From assembly GCF_000934755.1 (NCBI RefSeq), contig NZ_JYNP01000015.1, forward strand, positions 62,001-126,000: a stretch of DNA of 64,000 nucleotides. Direction: 5' to 3'. Below, one piece after another: positions 50,545 to 60,589 of the stretch (the first letter of the stretch is position 1; each line of letters starts with the position of its first letter). The notes beneath the pieces are model-generated. The model did no database searches. It saw only the letters and a list, made by a program, of their open reading frames with translations, and was not told the origin of the DNA. The translations under genes and the position numbers were made by a program. Source of the stretch: Desulfonatronovibrio magnus. Its GTDB lineage: Bacteria > Desulfobacterota > Desulfovibrionia > Desulfovibrionales > Desulfonatronovibrionaceae.

Positions 50545-53223
50545 CTAAAAAATATGCCCCATACTGAACTCAACCTTACTTTCTCTTTTGCCATAAAGTC
50601 TGTCCAGACCGTAACCATACTCAACCCTTAAAGGCCCTAATGGTGAATACCAGCGTATTCCAGCCCCAATGCTTTTATAAAGATCAAAGTCTACTTTCTC
50701 ACCTTTATCCCAGACTTCACCTGCATCAAAGAAAGTCACTCCCATGAGCCCCAGTTCTTCGTTAAGTGGGAAGATGATTTCAAAGTTGGTAAAAAAGTGT
50801 TTATCTCCGCCTTTTACCTCATTGTCTTCATATCTTGGAGCAATCTTTCTGGCAGAATAACCACGCACACTATTGATTCCACCAAGGGCAAAGAGTTCAA
50901 AGTTTGGTATGTCCTCACTGGTATTTTTCATAATATAGCCAGCCTGAGCCCTCCAGTGAAATACAGTCCGCCAGAAAAGAGGACGGTAATAATCTGTTCT
51001 GTAGACATATTTGATAAAATTATCATCTCCACCAATAATACCGCCTGCATATTCAGCAGAAAGTGTGTTGATCGTACCTCTGGTTGGGTTGATGCGCCGG
51101 TCAGTAGTATCCCGTGTGGCTGCGACATAAGCAGCACTGGACCAGTTATCGCCTTCAAGATCAACTATATCCCGGTGTGCTCTGCTGGACAGGTTACTGA
51201 TAGTATACTTGTCTAACCGGTAATGCCAGAACAATGTTGTATATTCTCCAAGGGGGTATGAAAAACGCAACCTGCCGCCCCTGGTCTCCTTGTCATAAGT
51301 AAAAAATTCATCATCAATCCAGTATAGATTTGTTCCCAGCCCAAGGTTGCTGTCCCTGAAGTAAGGATTCCAGAACCCGAGATCAAAGCTGGTCGTCCTT
51401 CTGCCAAATGACCCTGAAAAACTTAAGTCATAGGCCTTTCCAAAAAGGTTGCGCTGCTGAATCATGCCTGTGAAAAAAATACGGTCATAGGATGAGTAGC
51501 CGGCACCGGCGGAGAGAATGCCGGTTGGCTGCTCCTGGACCCTGACCACAAGATCAATTTCATCCGGGCTGGCAGTCTGCACTGGTTCAATCTCTACTGA
51601 TTCAAAAAAGTCTAACCGATTCAGCCTTTCATTGGAACGGCGCAAATGCGTTCCGCTGAATAGATCTCCGTCTGAAAGCCGCATTTCTCTGCGGATAACG
51701 TTGTCTCTTGTTCTGTGGTTGCCTTCTATGCTGACTCTGCGAATATATATCTTGCGATTTTTTTCCAAATAATATGTAACATTGACCAGCCTGTTTTCCC
51801 GATCAATATCCATCTCCACATCAGCGTCAGCAAACGCATAGCCGAAGTCAGTATAAAAATCAGCAAGACTGTTCATGTCTTCACGCATGATGGAGCGGTT
51901 GAAATAATCTTCACTCGCTGAAAGATCATCCATTTGAATAACCTCAAACAGCTCATCAATGCTGACCAGGAGGTCTCCTGCAAAGTGGACTTCACCTGTT
52001 CTGTATCTGGGGCCTTCTTCCACAAAAAAAGTAAGGTATATGCCGTCTTCCTGAAAATCAACTTGAGGTTGTCCAACCCTGGCATCAATAAAGCCCTGGT
52101 TGGCATAGTGAGCTTCAATGGCAGCCGCATCTCGGTCTAACAACTCTTCGCGCAATACGCCGCGTCCGGTTAGCCATGAAAACGGGCCGCGCCTCTTGGT
52201 GGCCATTTCTTTGCGCAATTCACGCTGACTGATATTTTCTGCGCCCAGTATTTCGATGCCCTGAATAAACAGGCGGTTACCTTCGTCAATACGAATATTG
52301 AGGTTGGCTCTTCGATCATCAACAGAAGCTACAACATAATCCACGCTGGCGTTGTAATAGCCCTTACCTCGATAAAGCTCCCTGATCCTGGCCAGGTCCT
52401 GACTGATTATCCCCGGATTTACCACAGACCCTGTTCTTGTAGTCAGAGCTTCCCGCACATCCTTTTCTCTAATTTTTTCTGCACCCTGAATATTAATATT
52501 TTGAATAAGAGGTTTTTCTTCCACGATAATCATCAGTTCTTTGCCTTGAGGAGTATCATTGACCTCAAATCGGACATCATCGAAATATCCAAGCTCAAAG
52601 ATCCTTCTCAGCTCGTCATTAAGGATTGCGGGATCAAAAATATCTCCTTCCTGCACCCTGAGCCGGATCAATATAACATCCGGATCAAGTGTCCTGACGC
52701 CCTGAACATCAATGGAGGCTATGCGATCCTCCCTGATCAGCTCCTGCTGGATCCGATCAGCCAGATCCTCCACAGCAGGCAGGATATTGATCACCCCCTG
52801 CTTGACAATATAAAATGGTACTGTCTCCTTTTCGCCAAACCCGTCAACAAGTCGCGCATCTAAGCTGATAAACTCATCCACCAGGCTGAAGCTCCCATAG
52901 ACAGCATATCTGCTTTCCACGGTTAGAGCCAGCCTTGCTGAAGACTGAATATCAAGATGTCTGATTTCATCTCTGGCAATGATACTTGTAAGACGCTCAA
53001 AATCAGCTGTATTAATTCCCCGATCAGACAAAGCATTCATAAGCATGGTGGGAAGCCCGGTATCAAGGTAGTCAAAATCAGACGGAGCATTGATTTCAAA
53101 AGGGAGAACTGCGACACTGTCAGAAGCTGAGGATTTGCCTGGAAGAATCAGCACGAATGCTGTAAAAATAAAAAGACTGATTACGCCTGTAGCCAATGCA
53201 TGTAAGTTTTTTTTATAAAGCAT
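50545..53223 (-). CDS. bamA: outer-membrane protein assembly factor BamA with extra N-terminal periplasmic domain
   Basis: An 892-residue BamA, about 80-100 residues longer than usual. After the signal anchor (1-34) comes an additional domain of about 130 residues (SVAVLPFEINAPSDFDYLDT ... VYGSFSLVDEFISLDARLVD), which resembles the TolB-N/FlgO-type fold of periplasmic proteins. Five POTRA domains follow from about 172 (IASIDVQGVRTLDPDVI, ENINIQGAEKIREKDVREAL-type segments), then the C-terminal beta-barrel from about 560, ending in the amphipathic VEFSMGHIF. It inserts beta-barrel proteins in the outer membrane. The start overlaps lolD by 11 bases. Confidence 0.95.
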   Translation of the reverse strand: MLYKKNLHALATGVISLFIFTAFVLILPGKSSASDSVAVLPFEINAPSDFDYLDTGLPTMLMNALSDRGINTADFERLTSIIARDEIRHLDIQSSARLALTVESRYAVYGSFSLVDEFISLDARLVDGFGEKETVPFYIVKQGVINILPAVEDLADRIQQELIREDRIASIDVQGVRTLDPDVILIRLRVQEGDIFDPAILNDELRRIFELGYFDDVRFEVNDTPQGKELMIIVEEKPLIQNINIQGAEKIREKDVREALTTRTGSVVNPGIISQDLARIRELYRGKGYYNASVDYVVASVDDRRANLNIRIDEGNRLFIQGIEILGAENISQRELRKEMATKRRGPFSWLTGRGVLREELLDRDAAAIEAHYANQGFIDARVGQPQVDFQEDGIYLTFFVEEGPRYRTGEVHFAGDLLVSIDELFEVIQMDDLSASEDYFNRSIMREDMNSLADFYTDFGYAFADADVEMDIDRENRLVNVTYYLEKNRKIYIRRVSIEGNHRTRDNVIRREMRLSDGDLFSGTHLRRSNERLNRLDFFESVEIEPVQTASPDEIDLVVRVQEQPTGILSAGAGYSSYDRIFFTGMIQQRNLFGKAYDLSFSGSFGRRTTSFDLGFWNPYFRDSNLGLGTNLYWIDDEFFTYDKETRGGRLRFSYPLGEYTTLFWHYRLDKYTISNLSSRAHRDIVDLEGDNWSSAAYVAATRDTTDRRINPTRGTINTLSAEYAGGIIGGDDNFIKYVYRTDYYRPLFWRTVFHWRAQAGYIMKNTSEDIPNFELFALGGINSVRGYSARKIAPRYEDNEVKGGDKHFFTNFEIIFPLNEELGLMGVTFFDAGEVWDKGEKVDFDLYKSIGAGIRWYSPLGPLRVEYGYGLDRLYGKRESKVEFSMGHIF

Positions 53224-53929
53224 TTAGTTTACCTGCTTTAAGTTCGTAGTTGAGGTTCATGCTTGAAGCAAGCTCTAAGTTGTGAGTCACAACCACCAAG
53301 GTCATATCAAGTTCCTGATTGAGTTTAAGAAGCAGACTTCCAATCTCCTGTCCCTTGTTCTGATCAAGATTTCCTGTTGGTTCATCTGCAAGAAGCACCC
53401 TGGGCTTAGTCATGACAGCCCTGGCAATAGCTGCGCGCTGGCTCTCACCCCCGGATAAAGTAGTGACGTTATGATGGATTCTATCCTTCAAACCTACCTG
53501 CTCCAGAGCATTTTCCGCCAATCCAGCGGCCTGCTTCTTATCCATTCCACTCAGCATAACTGGCATGGCTACGTTTTCAATAGTAGTGAACTCCGGAAGC
53601 AGGTGATGGAACTGAAAAATAAAACTTATATGTTCCCTTCTCAGTGCAGCCTTCTGCTCCGGTGAAGCTATTGTGAGATCCACGTCACCAAAAAACACCT
53701 TGCCTGAAGTAACGTTGTCCAGAGCACCGAGGATGTGCAGCAAAGTACTTTTACCTGACCCTGAAGCACCAAGTATGGCAATAGAGTCTCCGGAATCTAT
53801 GGTCAAGTCCACATTCTTAAGAACGTCAATGGACTCGGAAGCCTGTATAAAAGTTTTGCAGACATTGTCCAGCTTGTAGGCATGGGTACTCAAAATAATT
53901 CGCTCCGCATCAGTCATACCGCAGCGCAT
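53213..53929 (-). CDS. lolD: lipoprotein-releasing ABC transporter ATP-binding protein
   Basis: A 238-residue ATPase (or 234 from the ATG at 53917) with Walker A LGASGSGKSTLLHILGAL, signature LSGGESQRAAIARAV and Walker B PRVLLADEPTGNLD of the LolD/MacB family. With LolC/E it extracts lipoproteins from the inner membrane for transfer to the outer membrane. The start overlaps the end of lolC by 20 bases, and it precedes bamA, consistent with a single envelope-biogenesis transcript. Confidence 0.95.
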   Translation of the reverse strand: MRCGMTDAERIILSTHAYKLDNVCKTFIQASESIDVLKNVDLTIDSGDSIAILGASGSGKSTLLHILGALDNVTSGKVFFGDVDLTIASPEQKAALRREHISFIFQFHHLLPEFTTIENVAMPVMLSGMDKKQAAGLAENALEQVGLKDRIHHNVTTLSGGESQRAAIARAVMTKPRVLLADEPTGNLDQNKGQEIGSLLLKLNQELDMTLVVVTHNLELASSMNLNYELKAGKLNAL

Positions 53930-55139
53930 CTGCAGGATTCAGGTTTGATGCTTTGCGGGCCGGGTATATGGTAGCCAGAAAGCACAAAAACAAAGCCGCC
54001 ACCGCAATGGTTACCAGATCTAAGGTCTGATGCAGCACTGGAAGATGGTCAAGGTAATAGACATCTGCAGGCAAACGAATAAACTGATATTCCTTCAATA
54101 AATAACTTATGCCCAAACCAAAGAAGAAACCTGATGCAGTGCCTACAATGCCGATCATCATACCCAGTATGGTAAATATCCTGCGGATAACAGATCTTGT
54201 TGCCCCCATGGACATAAGCACAGCAATATCCCGGGTTTTTTCCATGACCAGCATGACCAGTGCGGTTACTATGCTGAATGATCCAACCAGAACAATCATT
54301 ACCAGGATTATGCCCATGGCTATTTTTTCAAGCTTCAGAGCCGCAAAGAGGTTCTGATTCATCTCCATCCAGTTGCGGACGTAGAAAGGATAACCACCAA
54401 GATAGTCTTCAATTCTCTGAGCAACTTCATGAGCCCGGTCCACATTGTGGACACGAATTTCCAGCCCCGTAACTCTGTCCTGACGCGCTCCGAGTATTTC
54501 CTGGGCTGCGCTGATGGAGGTATAGGCAAACGAGCTGTCATATTCATACATTCCGGTTCTGAATATTCCTCGCACCTGAAAAATACTCACCTGTGGTGTG
54601 AATCCTGCGGCTGAACCTGTACCTGAAGGAGAAAGCAGATTGACCTGATCTCCGGTAGCAACCCCGAGTCCTGAAGCAAGCTCATGCCCGATTATTATTC
54701 CTTGAAAGTCCTCATTATCCTGGAGCCGGTCAATACTGCCCACAACCATCTCTCGATCCAGTCCAAGTACATCAGATGCGCTTTCAGGGTCAATACCCCT
54801 GAGCACAACTCCCTTTACTCCCCCCGGTGCACTGAGCATGACTTCCGTATAAATAAAAGGGGCTGCCCCTCTAACCCCTTGAATGCCGGAAATTTCCCTG
54901 GCCAGCTCTGCATACTCAGAAATCCCGCCTGTATAGTGACCTGCAATAACATGGGCGTTAATTCCAAGGATTTTGTCGCGTAAGTTCTGGCTGAAGCCAT
55001 TCATCACGCCAAGGACGATAATCAAAGATGCGACACCCAGCGCAACTCCCAGGATGGAAATCAGGGATATGACCGAAATAAAGGCCTGTTTTCTTTTGGC
55101 CCTCAGGTATCTCAGGGCGATAAACAGCTCAAAACTCAT
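53910..55139 (-). CDS. lolC: lipoprotein-releasing ABC transporter permease (LolC/LolE family)
   Basis: A 409-residue permease: an N-terminal helix (about 22-47, AFISVISLISILGVALGVAS), a large periplasmic MacB-like domain (50-265), and three C-terminal helices (about 270-395), ending in PARKASNLNPADALRYD, the family signature. A single lolC/E-type gene is present, so it presumably works as a homodimer with LolD. It overlaps the lysS stop by one base. Confidence 0.94.
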   Translation of the reverse strand: MSFELFIALRYLRAKRKQAFISVISLISILGVALGVASLIIVLGVMNGFSQNLRDKILGINAHVIAGHYTGGISEYAELAREISGIQGVRGAAPFIYTEVMLSAPGGVKGVVLRGIDPESASDVLGLDREMVVGSIDRLQDNEDFQGIIIGHELASGLGVATGDQVNLLSPSGTGSAAGFTPQVSIFQVRGIFRTGMYEYDSSFAYTSISAAQEILGARQDRVTGLEIRVHNVDRAHEVAQRIEDYLGGYPFYVRNWMEMNQNLFAALKLEKIAMGIILVMIVLVGSFSIVTALVMLVMEKTRDIAVLMSMGATRSVIRRIFTILGMMIGIVGTASGFFFGLGISYLLKEYQFIRLPADVYYLDHLPVLHQTLDLVTIAVAALFLCFLATIYPARKASNLNPADALRYD

Positions 55140-56650
55140 CAGGAACCTGTTACCTCAGGGCGCAGCAGAGGAAAAAGAATAACTTCTCGAATGGATGATG
55201 AATCAGTAAAAAGCATGACCAGACGGTCAATACCGATACCCTGCCCACCTGCCGGGGGCATGGCGTACTCCAGAGCTCTGACGTAATCCTCGTCCATAAA
55301 GTGCGCCTCATCATCTCCTGCTTCTTTTTCCCTCACCTGTTCTTCAAATCTTTCTTTCTGATCAACAGGATCATTGAGTTCTGAAAAAGCATTGGCAATC
55401 TCCCGGCCGGTAATAAAAAGCTCAAACCTGTCGGTTACCGTTGGATCATCTTCATTTTTACGCGACAAGGGCGAGATATCAGTTGGGTAATGATAGATAA
55501 AATGAGGCTGCACTAATTTTGGCTCTACCAGGATATCAAACAGCTTGGCCTGGATTTTACCCAGTTTCTCTCCGGTCTGGACATTTTCCCCGAGCTTTTT
55601 AACCAGAGCTCCTGCCTTTTCCTTGTCCTTATAGATTTCACTGCTTAAGCCGCCAATGGTTTCCAGAGATTCGTAAAAGGACATCTTGGTCCAGGGCGGG
55701 GTAAGATCAATCTGATTGTTCTGGTAGGTAATGATCGTAGTGTTAAACATGCTTTGCGCCAGGGTGGAAAACATCTCCTCAGTAAGAACCATCAGGTCCT
55801 TGAAGTCGGAATAAGCCCAGTAAAACTCCAGCATGGTAAATTCAGGGTTGTGCTGGGTGGAGATGCCTTCATTGCGGAAGTTGCGGTTGATCTCATAAAC
55901 TTTTTCAAAACCTCCCACCAGCAGCCTTTTCAGGTAAAGCTCAGGGGCTACTCTAAGATAGAGACGCATGTCTAAGGCGTTATGATGAGTCTTGAAAGGC
56001 TTGGCAGTAGCTCCACCTGGTATGGCCTGCATCATGGGGGTTTCAACCTCCATAAAACCTTTGGAGTCCAGAAAATTTCTGATGTGGCGGATTATCCTGG
56101 TCCGGACAGTGAATATCCTTCTGGCCCCGGGATTGACCAGCAGATCAACATATCTTTGCCTGTACCTGGTTTCCACATCTTTCAGTCCATGATACTTTTC
56201 CGGCAGAGGGCGAAAGGATTTGGACAATAGCTGGAGATATTCTGCCTTGATGGTCAGTTCCCCGGTTTTGGTTCTGAAAAGTCCGCCCCTGACCCCGGCT
56301 ATATCACCAATATCAAATTTCTTAAACAGTTGATACTGCTCCCTGCCCAGCACATCGCGCTGAACAAAAACCTGAATTCTTTCTGTATGGTCCTGAATAT
56401 GAATGAAGGTGACCTTTCCAAAAGATCGCAAAGCCATGATACGCCCGGCCACACTGAAATTTTCTGAACATTCTTCAAGTTCTTCTGCGCTGCGCTGCCC
56501 AAAATTTTCTATTATGAGCTCTATATCAGTATCCTTGCGAAAATCATTAGGAAAAAGAGGAACCTGGTTCTCTGTAAGAAATTCGGCCTTTTGCCGTCTA
56601 TGCTGAATAACCTGACTTTCGCTTGGCTCGTTTTGTTTCTGTTTGTTCAA
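55139..56650 (-). CDS. lysS: lysine-tRNA ligase, class II
   Basis: A 503-residue lysyl-tRNA synthetase of normal length. N-terminal OB-fold anticodon-binding domain (about 55-150: GRIMALRSFGKVTFIHIQDH) and class II catalytic core with motif 2 FRNEGISTQHNPEFTMLEFY and motif 3 GIGIDRLVMLFTDSSSIRE. It charges tRNA-Lys in the cytoplasm. As first gene of the run it brings a translation gene into the lol/bam/lpx operon; lysS next to lolC is a frequent arrangement in deltaproteobacteria. Confidence 0.97.
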   Translation of the reverse strand: MNKQKQNEPSESQVIQHRRQKAEFLTENQVPLFPNDFRKDTDIELIIENFGQRSAEELEECSENFSVAGRIMALRSFGKVTFIHIQDHTERIQVFVQRDVLGREQYQLFKKFDIGDIAGVRGGLFRTKTGELTIKAEYLQLLSKSFRPLPEKYHGLKDVETRYRQRYVDLLVNPGARRIFTVRTRIIRHIRNFLDSKGFMEVETPMMQAIPGGATAKPFKTHHNALDMRLYLRVAPELYLKRLLVGGFEKVYEINRNFRNEGISTQHNPEFTMLEFYWAYSDFKDLMVLTEEMFSTLAQSMFNTTIITYQNNQIDLTPPWTKMSFYESLETIGGLSSEIYKDKEKAGALVKKLGENVQTGEKLGKIQAKLFDILVEPKLVQPHFIYHYPTDISPLSRKNEDDPTVTDRFELFITGREIANAFSELNDPVDQKERFEEQVREKEAGDDEAHFMDEDYVRALEYAMPPAGGQGIGIDRLVMLFTDSSSIREVILFPLLRPEVTGS

Positions 56651-57164
56651 CTTGGGGTTCCTTAATATTGTCTGATATTCTTAGTAATTTAACACTTCAA
56701 TCCTATACAAGAGCATAAATGTCTAAGCTCCAAATTCTTCACCCTTCAGCCCTAAGCCTTCAGCCTGACAAATCCAGGTATACCCTTAGCTGGACGACAC
56801 TTGTTTCAGTTGGGTTGTGGGCAAAGGCCGCATTAAAATTTGTCTCTGCAGCAATTTCCAACTGCAGTTAAAAACCAGCCTGACATTCAGGTAAACATAC
56901 TCAACTATTAAATTTTGTTAAGAACGTCAAGAATAGGACACAGTTAGAAAAGCCATATGTAGCCATATTTGACTTTCGTATGTCGGAGCATATTCAGGAT
57001 TTCTAAAGCCATGGCAGACGCAGTATAAAGCATGATGTCCGGGCATGTTCTGATGTATTGAGCAATCATTAAGGCAATATTGCTATCTGTCTGAAAAATA
57101 TGGACTGAGCAAGAGTTCATCATCCCTTCCATAAGTAAAATTTTATATAATTTAGAATAAGCTC
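56651..57164. other. intergenic region between lysS and the proVWX promoter
   Basis: Over 500 bases without a convincing gene. Near 56743-56765 there are short CCTTCAG-type heptamers (CCCTTCAGCCCTAAGCCTTC). A minus-strand open frame of 75 codons (56944-57171) has some protein-like texture but no ribosome site or recognisable family, so I do not call it. The lysS operon promoter must lie here. Confidence 0.45.
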
Positions 57165-57192
57165 TTGACAATATTTCGTTATCTGATAGAAA
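57165..57192 (+). promoter_or_regulatory. candidate sigma-70-type promoter upstream of proVWX
   Basis: TTGACA (57165-57170), 16-base spacer, TAGAAA (57187-57192). It would give a leader of about 300 bases that contains the palindrome at 57230-57380, so transcription into proV would have to pass that hairpin. Confidence 0.35.
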
Positions 57193-57229
57193 TGTACAAT
57201 GATTGTCATTCGATGGAATTGATTGTTCG

Positions 57230-57380
57230 TAACAGTTTACTCTTTTTTAAGGAAAGCAGGGGGCAGATACTCATAGCCACGCTTGACCATCAACCGATGT
57301 TTCAAGATTGTCATTCTTGAGACAAGCTAGTCCCTGAGGTATCTGCTCTCATCCACATGCACAATTTTAAGCTGTTACGA
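57230..57380. repeat. palindromic repeat related to family A, in the proV leader region
   Basis: Outer arms CGTAACAGTTTA and TAAGCTGTTACG face each other; inside them, AGGAAAGCAGGGGGCAGATA and TATCTGCTCTCATCCACATG correspond to the arms of the 19.3 kb element, and AACCGATGTTTCAAGA matches the 14.1 kb element. Confidence 0.75.
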
Positions 57381-57496
57381 TTGTTCATTATTTTCAGGCT
57401 TCAAAAAAAGGCTCGTCCATGCGCTGGCCTGAGCACATTCACAAGTCTTTTTTGCTGCTGATTTTTACTAAAACCCGAGCAAGCACAGGTTGATTT

Positions 57497-58690
57497 ATGG
57501 AAAAAATCCAATTGAAGAATGTATGTAAAATATTTGGGGATCATCCCAAGAAAGCTCTAAGCATGCTGGAACAAGGCAAGAACAAGGATGAGATACAGGC
57601 CAAAACCGGATGCGTGGTTGGCGTCAACAAAGCCTCCTTTCATGTTGAAGAGGGAGAAATTGTTGTTGTTATGGGCTTGTCAGGCAGTGGAAAGTCTACT
57701 CTTGTCAGGTGTATCAACAGACTCTTTGAGCCCACTGCAGGTGAAGTTATTGTGGATGGACAGGATGTGAGGAAGCTGAACAAGGAACAGTTGCGCCAGT
57801 TCAGAAGAGAAAAATTCGGTATGGTTTTTCAGAACTTTGCTCTGTTTCCTCACAGAACTGTTATTCATAATGTGGAATTTGGTCTTGAAATTCAAGGCGC
57901 TGACCAAACCGTCAGGCGCAAAAAGTCAGAAAAGTCTCTTGAGCTCGTAGGTCTTGGAGGCTGGGGAGAAAAATATCCTTCTGAATTATCTGGAGGGATG
58001 CAGCAAAGAGTTGGACTCGCTCGTGCCCTGGCCCTTGATCCCGACATTTTGCTAATGGATGAGGCTTTCAGCGCACTCGACCCTTTGATCAGGCGTGACA
58101 TGCAGGACGAACTTATATCCCTGCAGCAGACTATGCGCAAAACCATAGTATTTATCAGCCATGATCTTGATGAAGCTCTCAAACTGGGTGATCGCATCGT
58201 TCTCATGAAGGACGGCGCGGTTGTCCAGATAGGCACACCTGAAGACATCCTTACCAAACCTTCCAATGACTATGTAGCCAAGTTTGTGGAAGAAGTGGAT
58301 ATCACCAAGGTCTTAACTGCTGAATCTATAATGAAAAAGTCTCAGGATGTAGCCTATATAGGAACTGACGGGCCGAGAGCTGCAATGCGCAAAATGAAAA
58401 ACAATGCCATAGCATCTCTTTTTGTTCTTGATAAGAGCAATATAATTAAAGGCATTGTCTTTGCCGATGAGGTCGCCAAACTTATCGAAAAGGGCGAGAA
58501 AAGCCTGGAACCAGTCATTAATAAAGATATTCAGACAGTTACCCCCGAAACTCCTGCTTCAGACCTTTTTGCTGTCATGCAGGGGATTTCATATCCTGTT
58601 GCTGTTGTCGATGAAAATAACAAGCTCAAAGGCATCATTGTCAAAGGCCTGCTTATGGCGGCCATAGCTGAGCGGGGAGGAGATATATGA
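57497..58690 (+). CDS. proV: glycine betaine/proline ABC transporter ATP-binding protein
   Basis: A 397-residue ProV: Walker A GLSGSGKSTLVRCINRLFEP, the signature LSGGMQQRVGLARALA and Walker B LLMDEAFSALDPLIR identify the quaternary-amine-transporter subfamily. Two C-terminal CBS domains (about 275-395) match the ionic-strength-sensing module of OpuA-type importers, so activity is probably gated by internal salt. It overlaps proW by four bases. Uptake of compatible solutes fits a salt- or soda-lake lifestyle. Confidence 0.95.
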   Translation: MEKIQLKNVCKIFGDHPKKALSMLEQGKNKDEIQAKTGCVVGVNKASFHVEEGEIVVVMGLSGSGKSTLVRCINRLFEPTAGEVIVDGQDVRKLNKEQLRQFRREKFGMVFQNFALFPHRTVIHNVEFGLEIQGADQTVRRKKSEKSLELVGLGGWGEKYPSELSGGMQQRVGLARALALDPDILLMDEAFSALDPLIRRDMQDELISLQQTMRKTIVFISHDLDEALKLGDRIVLMKDGAVVQIGTPEDILTKPSNDYVAKFVEEVDITKVLTAESIMKKSQDVAYIGTDGPRAAMRKMKNNAIASLFVLDKSNIIKGIVFADEVAKLIEKGEKSLEPVINKDIQTVTPETPASDLFAVMQGISYPVAVVDENNKLKGIIVKGLLMAAIAERGGDI

Positions 58691-59520
58691 GTTTTCAACT
58701 TCCAAGAATCCCTTTGGGAGATATGATAGAATCCGTACTGGATTTTCTGGTAAACAATCTGGCATTTGCCACCAAGGCATTTTCAGCTGTAGCGGATCAG
58801 GGCATCAGGGTTATGGAAACCGCTATGATGGCTGTTCATCCTATTCTTATGATCATTATCATAACTGCTCTGGTATTTTACCTCACCAGACAAAGAGGGG
58901 TAACAGTTTTTACCTTTCTCGGGCTCGGGCTCATCTGGAACCTGGGTTTGTGGTCAGCTACAGTAAGTACAATATCTCTGGTTCTCGTGGCAACACTCAT
59001 AGCAATATCCATTGGCATACCCATTGGCATATTCTGTGCGCTAAATAATAATGCCTTTAGAGTTGTTCGCCCCATACTGGATTTTATGCAGACCCTTCCA
59101 GCCTTTGTCTATCTTATTCCGGCTATTCCCTTTTTCGGGCTGGGCCGGGTTGCAGCAATATTTGCCACAGTTATTTTTTCCATGCCCCCAGCCATAAGAT
59201 TTACAACTCTGGGTATAAAACAGGTCCCCAAAGAACTTGTGGAGTGCGCTGATGCTTTTGGTGCTGACCGGTGGCAGAAACTTTTTAAAATTCAGCTCCC
59301 TCTTGCCAAAACTACGATTATGGGTGGAGTGAACCAGACCATTATGCTGGCGCTGTCCATGGTTGTTATTGCGGCCATGATCGGGGCCCGTGGTTTGGGA
59401 GGTGAAGTCTGGAGGGCTATCCAGCGCCTTCAGCCTGGAGCCGGCTTTGAAGCAGGCATAGGCATTGTTATTGTGGCCATTATCCTGGATAGAGTTTTGC
59501 AGAAACTTGCCAAACAGTAA
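58687..59520 (+). CDS. proW: glycine betaine/proline ABC transporter permease
   Basis: A 277-residue integral membrane permease with six or so helices and the cytoplasmic EAA-like loop (LVECADAFGADRWQKLFKIQ, LPLAKTTIMGGVNQTIMLAL) of the ProW/OpuAB family. The short N-terminal amphipathic segment before the first helix resembles that of OpuAB. It forms the channel that ProV energises and ProX feeds. The ATG overlaps the proV stop (ATGA). Confidence 0.95.
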   Translation: MSFQLPRIPLGDMIESVLDFLVNNLAFATKAFSAVADQGIRVMETAMMAVHPILMIIIITALVFYLTRQRGVTVFTFLGLGLIWNLGLWSATVSTISLVLVATLIAISIGIPIGIFCALNNNAFRVVRPILDFMQTLPAFVYLIPAIPFFGLGRVAAIFATVIFSMPPAIRFTTLGIKQVPKELVECADAFGADRWQKLFKIQLPLAKTTIMGGVNQTIMLALSMVVIAAMIGARGLGGEVWRAIQRLQPGAGFEAGIGIVIVAIILDRVLQKLAKQ

Positions 59521-59629
59521 CTATTCACAACAATTAACCGTGTATACTTTGGCATATGTACTGAAGTGCCCAAAGAGTTACACAAATGTAAATCTATTAA
59601 CCTAACCAAAATAACCAAGGAGGCTTTTT

Positions 59630-60484
59630 ATGTTTAAGAAAGGATTACTTTTATTTTCAATGCTGGCACTAATTTTATGCTTTAGCCCCGCCAAAGCTGA
59701 AGCCAAAGGCACTGTTACCATGACATATGTTGAATGGGACTGCGCTGTTGCCAGTACTTACCTGGCACAGGCAATTCTGCAGGAAAAACTGGGTTACAAT
59801 GTAGAAGTTCTGCCTGTAGGCGCTGCTGCCATGTGGCAGGCACTTGCAACTGGTGATGCTGATGCCATGGTTACTGCCTGGCTGCCTGTAACTCACGCAA
59901 CTTACTATGAACAGCTTGAGGGTCAGGTGGAAAACTTAGGTCCATTAGCACATGGTGCTAAAATTGGCCTTGTTGTACCTGAATACGTAACCATTTCAAG
60001 TATCCAGGAAATGAACGATCACGCTGATAAGTTTAACAATCGTATTGTAGGCATTGATCCAGGTGCTGGAATCATGGGTCTGACTGAGGAAGTAATTGTT
60101 AATTATGGTTTGACTAATTTTGAATTAGTAGAAGGAAGCGGGGCAACCATGGCTGCAGCCCTTCAGGATGCCGTTAACAACAATCAGTGGGTTGCTGTAA
60201 CCGGATGGTCCCCGCACTGGAAGTTTGGCCGCTGGGACCTCAAGTACCTTGAAGATCCTCAGGGAGTTTACGGAGAAGAAGAGCATATAGCTACAGTCGT
60301 TCGCACAGGCCTTGAACAGGATATGCCTGAGGTTTACAGTTTCTTGGATAACTTTTACTGGACTCAGGGACAAATGGCTGAAGTAATGGTTATGAATCAG
60401 GAAAGAGGTGCTGACCCTTATGAAAGTGCCAAAAAATTCATGAATGATAATCCTGATCTGGTTAATGAATGGCTTGGAAGATAA
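59630..60484 (+). CDS. proX: glycine betaine-binding periplasmic protein
   Basis: A 284-residue substrate-binding protein. Signal peptide (1-25, cleavage near AEA), then an OpuAC-type fold: TMTYVEWDCAVASTYLAQAI and AAAMWQALATGDADAMVTAW, with tryptophans placed like those that form the aromatic cage around the trimethylammonium group. It captures betaine in the periplasm for ProW/ProV. It follows proW after 110 bases and has its own strong AAGGAGG site, consistent with the higher expression usual for binding proteins. Confidence 0.93.
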   Translation: MFKKGLLLFSMLALILCFSPAKAEAKGTVTMTYVEWDCAVASTYLAQAILQEKLGYNVEVLPVGAAAMWQALATGDADAMVTAWLPVTHATYYEQLEGQVENLGPLAHGAKIGLVVPEYVTISSIQEMNDHADKFNNRIVGIDPGAGIMGLTEEVIVNYGLTNFELVEGSGATMAAALQDAVNNNQWVAVTGWSPHWKFGRWDLKYLEDPQGVYGEEEHIATVVRTGLEQDMPEVYSFLDNFYWTQGQMAEVMVMNQERGADPYESAKKFMNDNPDLVNEWLGR

Positions 60485-60509
60485 AAATTATAAATTAAAC
60501 AAAAAAGTA

Positions 60510-60538
60510 TTGACTTGTCATTTAAGGTGACATAAGTA
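60510..60538 (+). promoter_or_regulatory. candidate promoter for tRNA-Asn
   Basis: TTGACT (60510-60515), 17-base spacer, TAAGTA (60533-60538), about 50 bases before the mature tRNA 5' end. Confidence 0.5.
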
Positions 60539-60589
60539 CTCTTCTCTTGCAGGGGCAAATATGTCTTTCTGCAAGGGATTAACCAATGT

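Noticed and set aside
56944-57171. Minus-strand frame of 75 codons
   Set aside because: Slightly protein-like but without ribosome site, family resemblance or operon partner; not enough to call.
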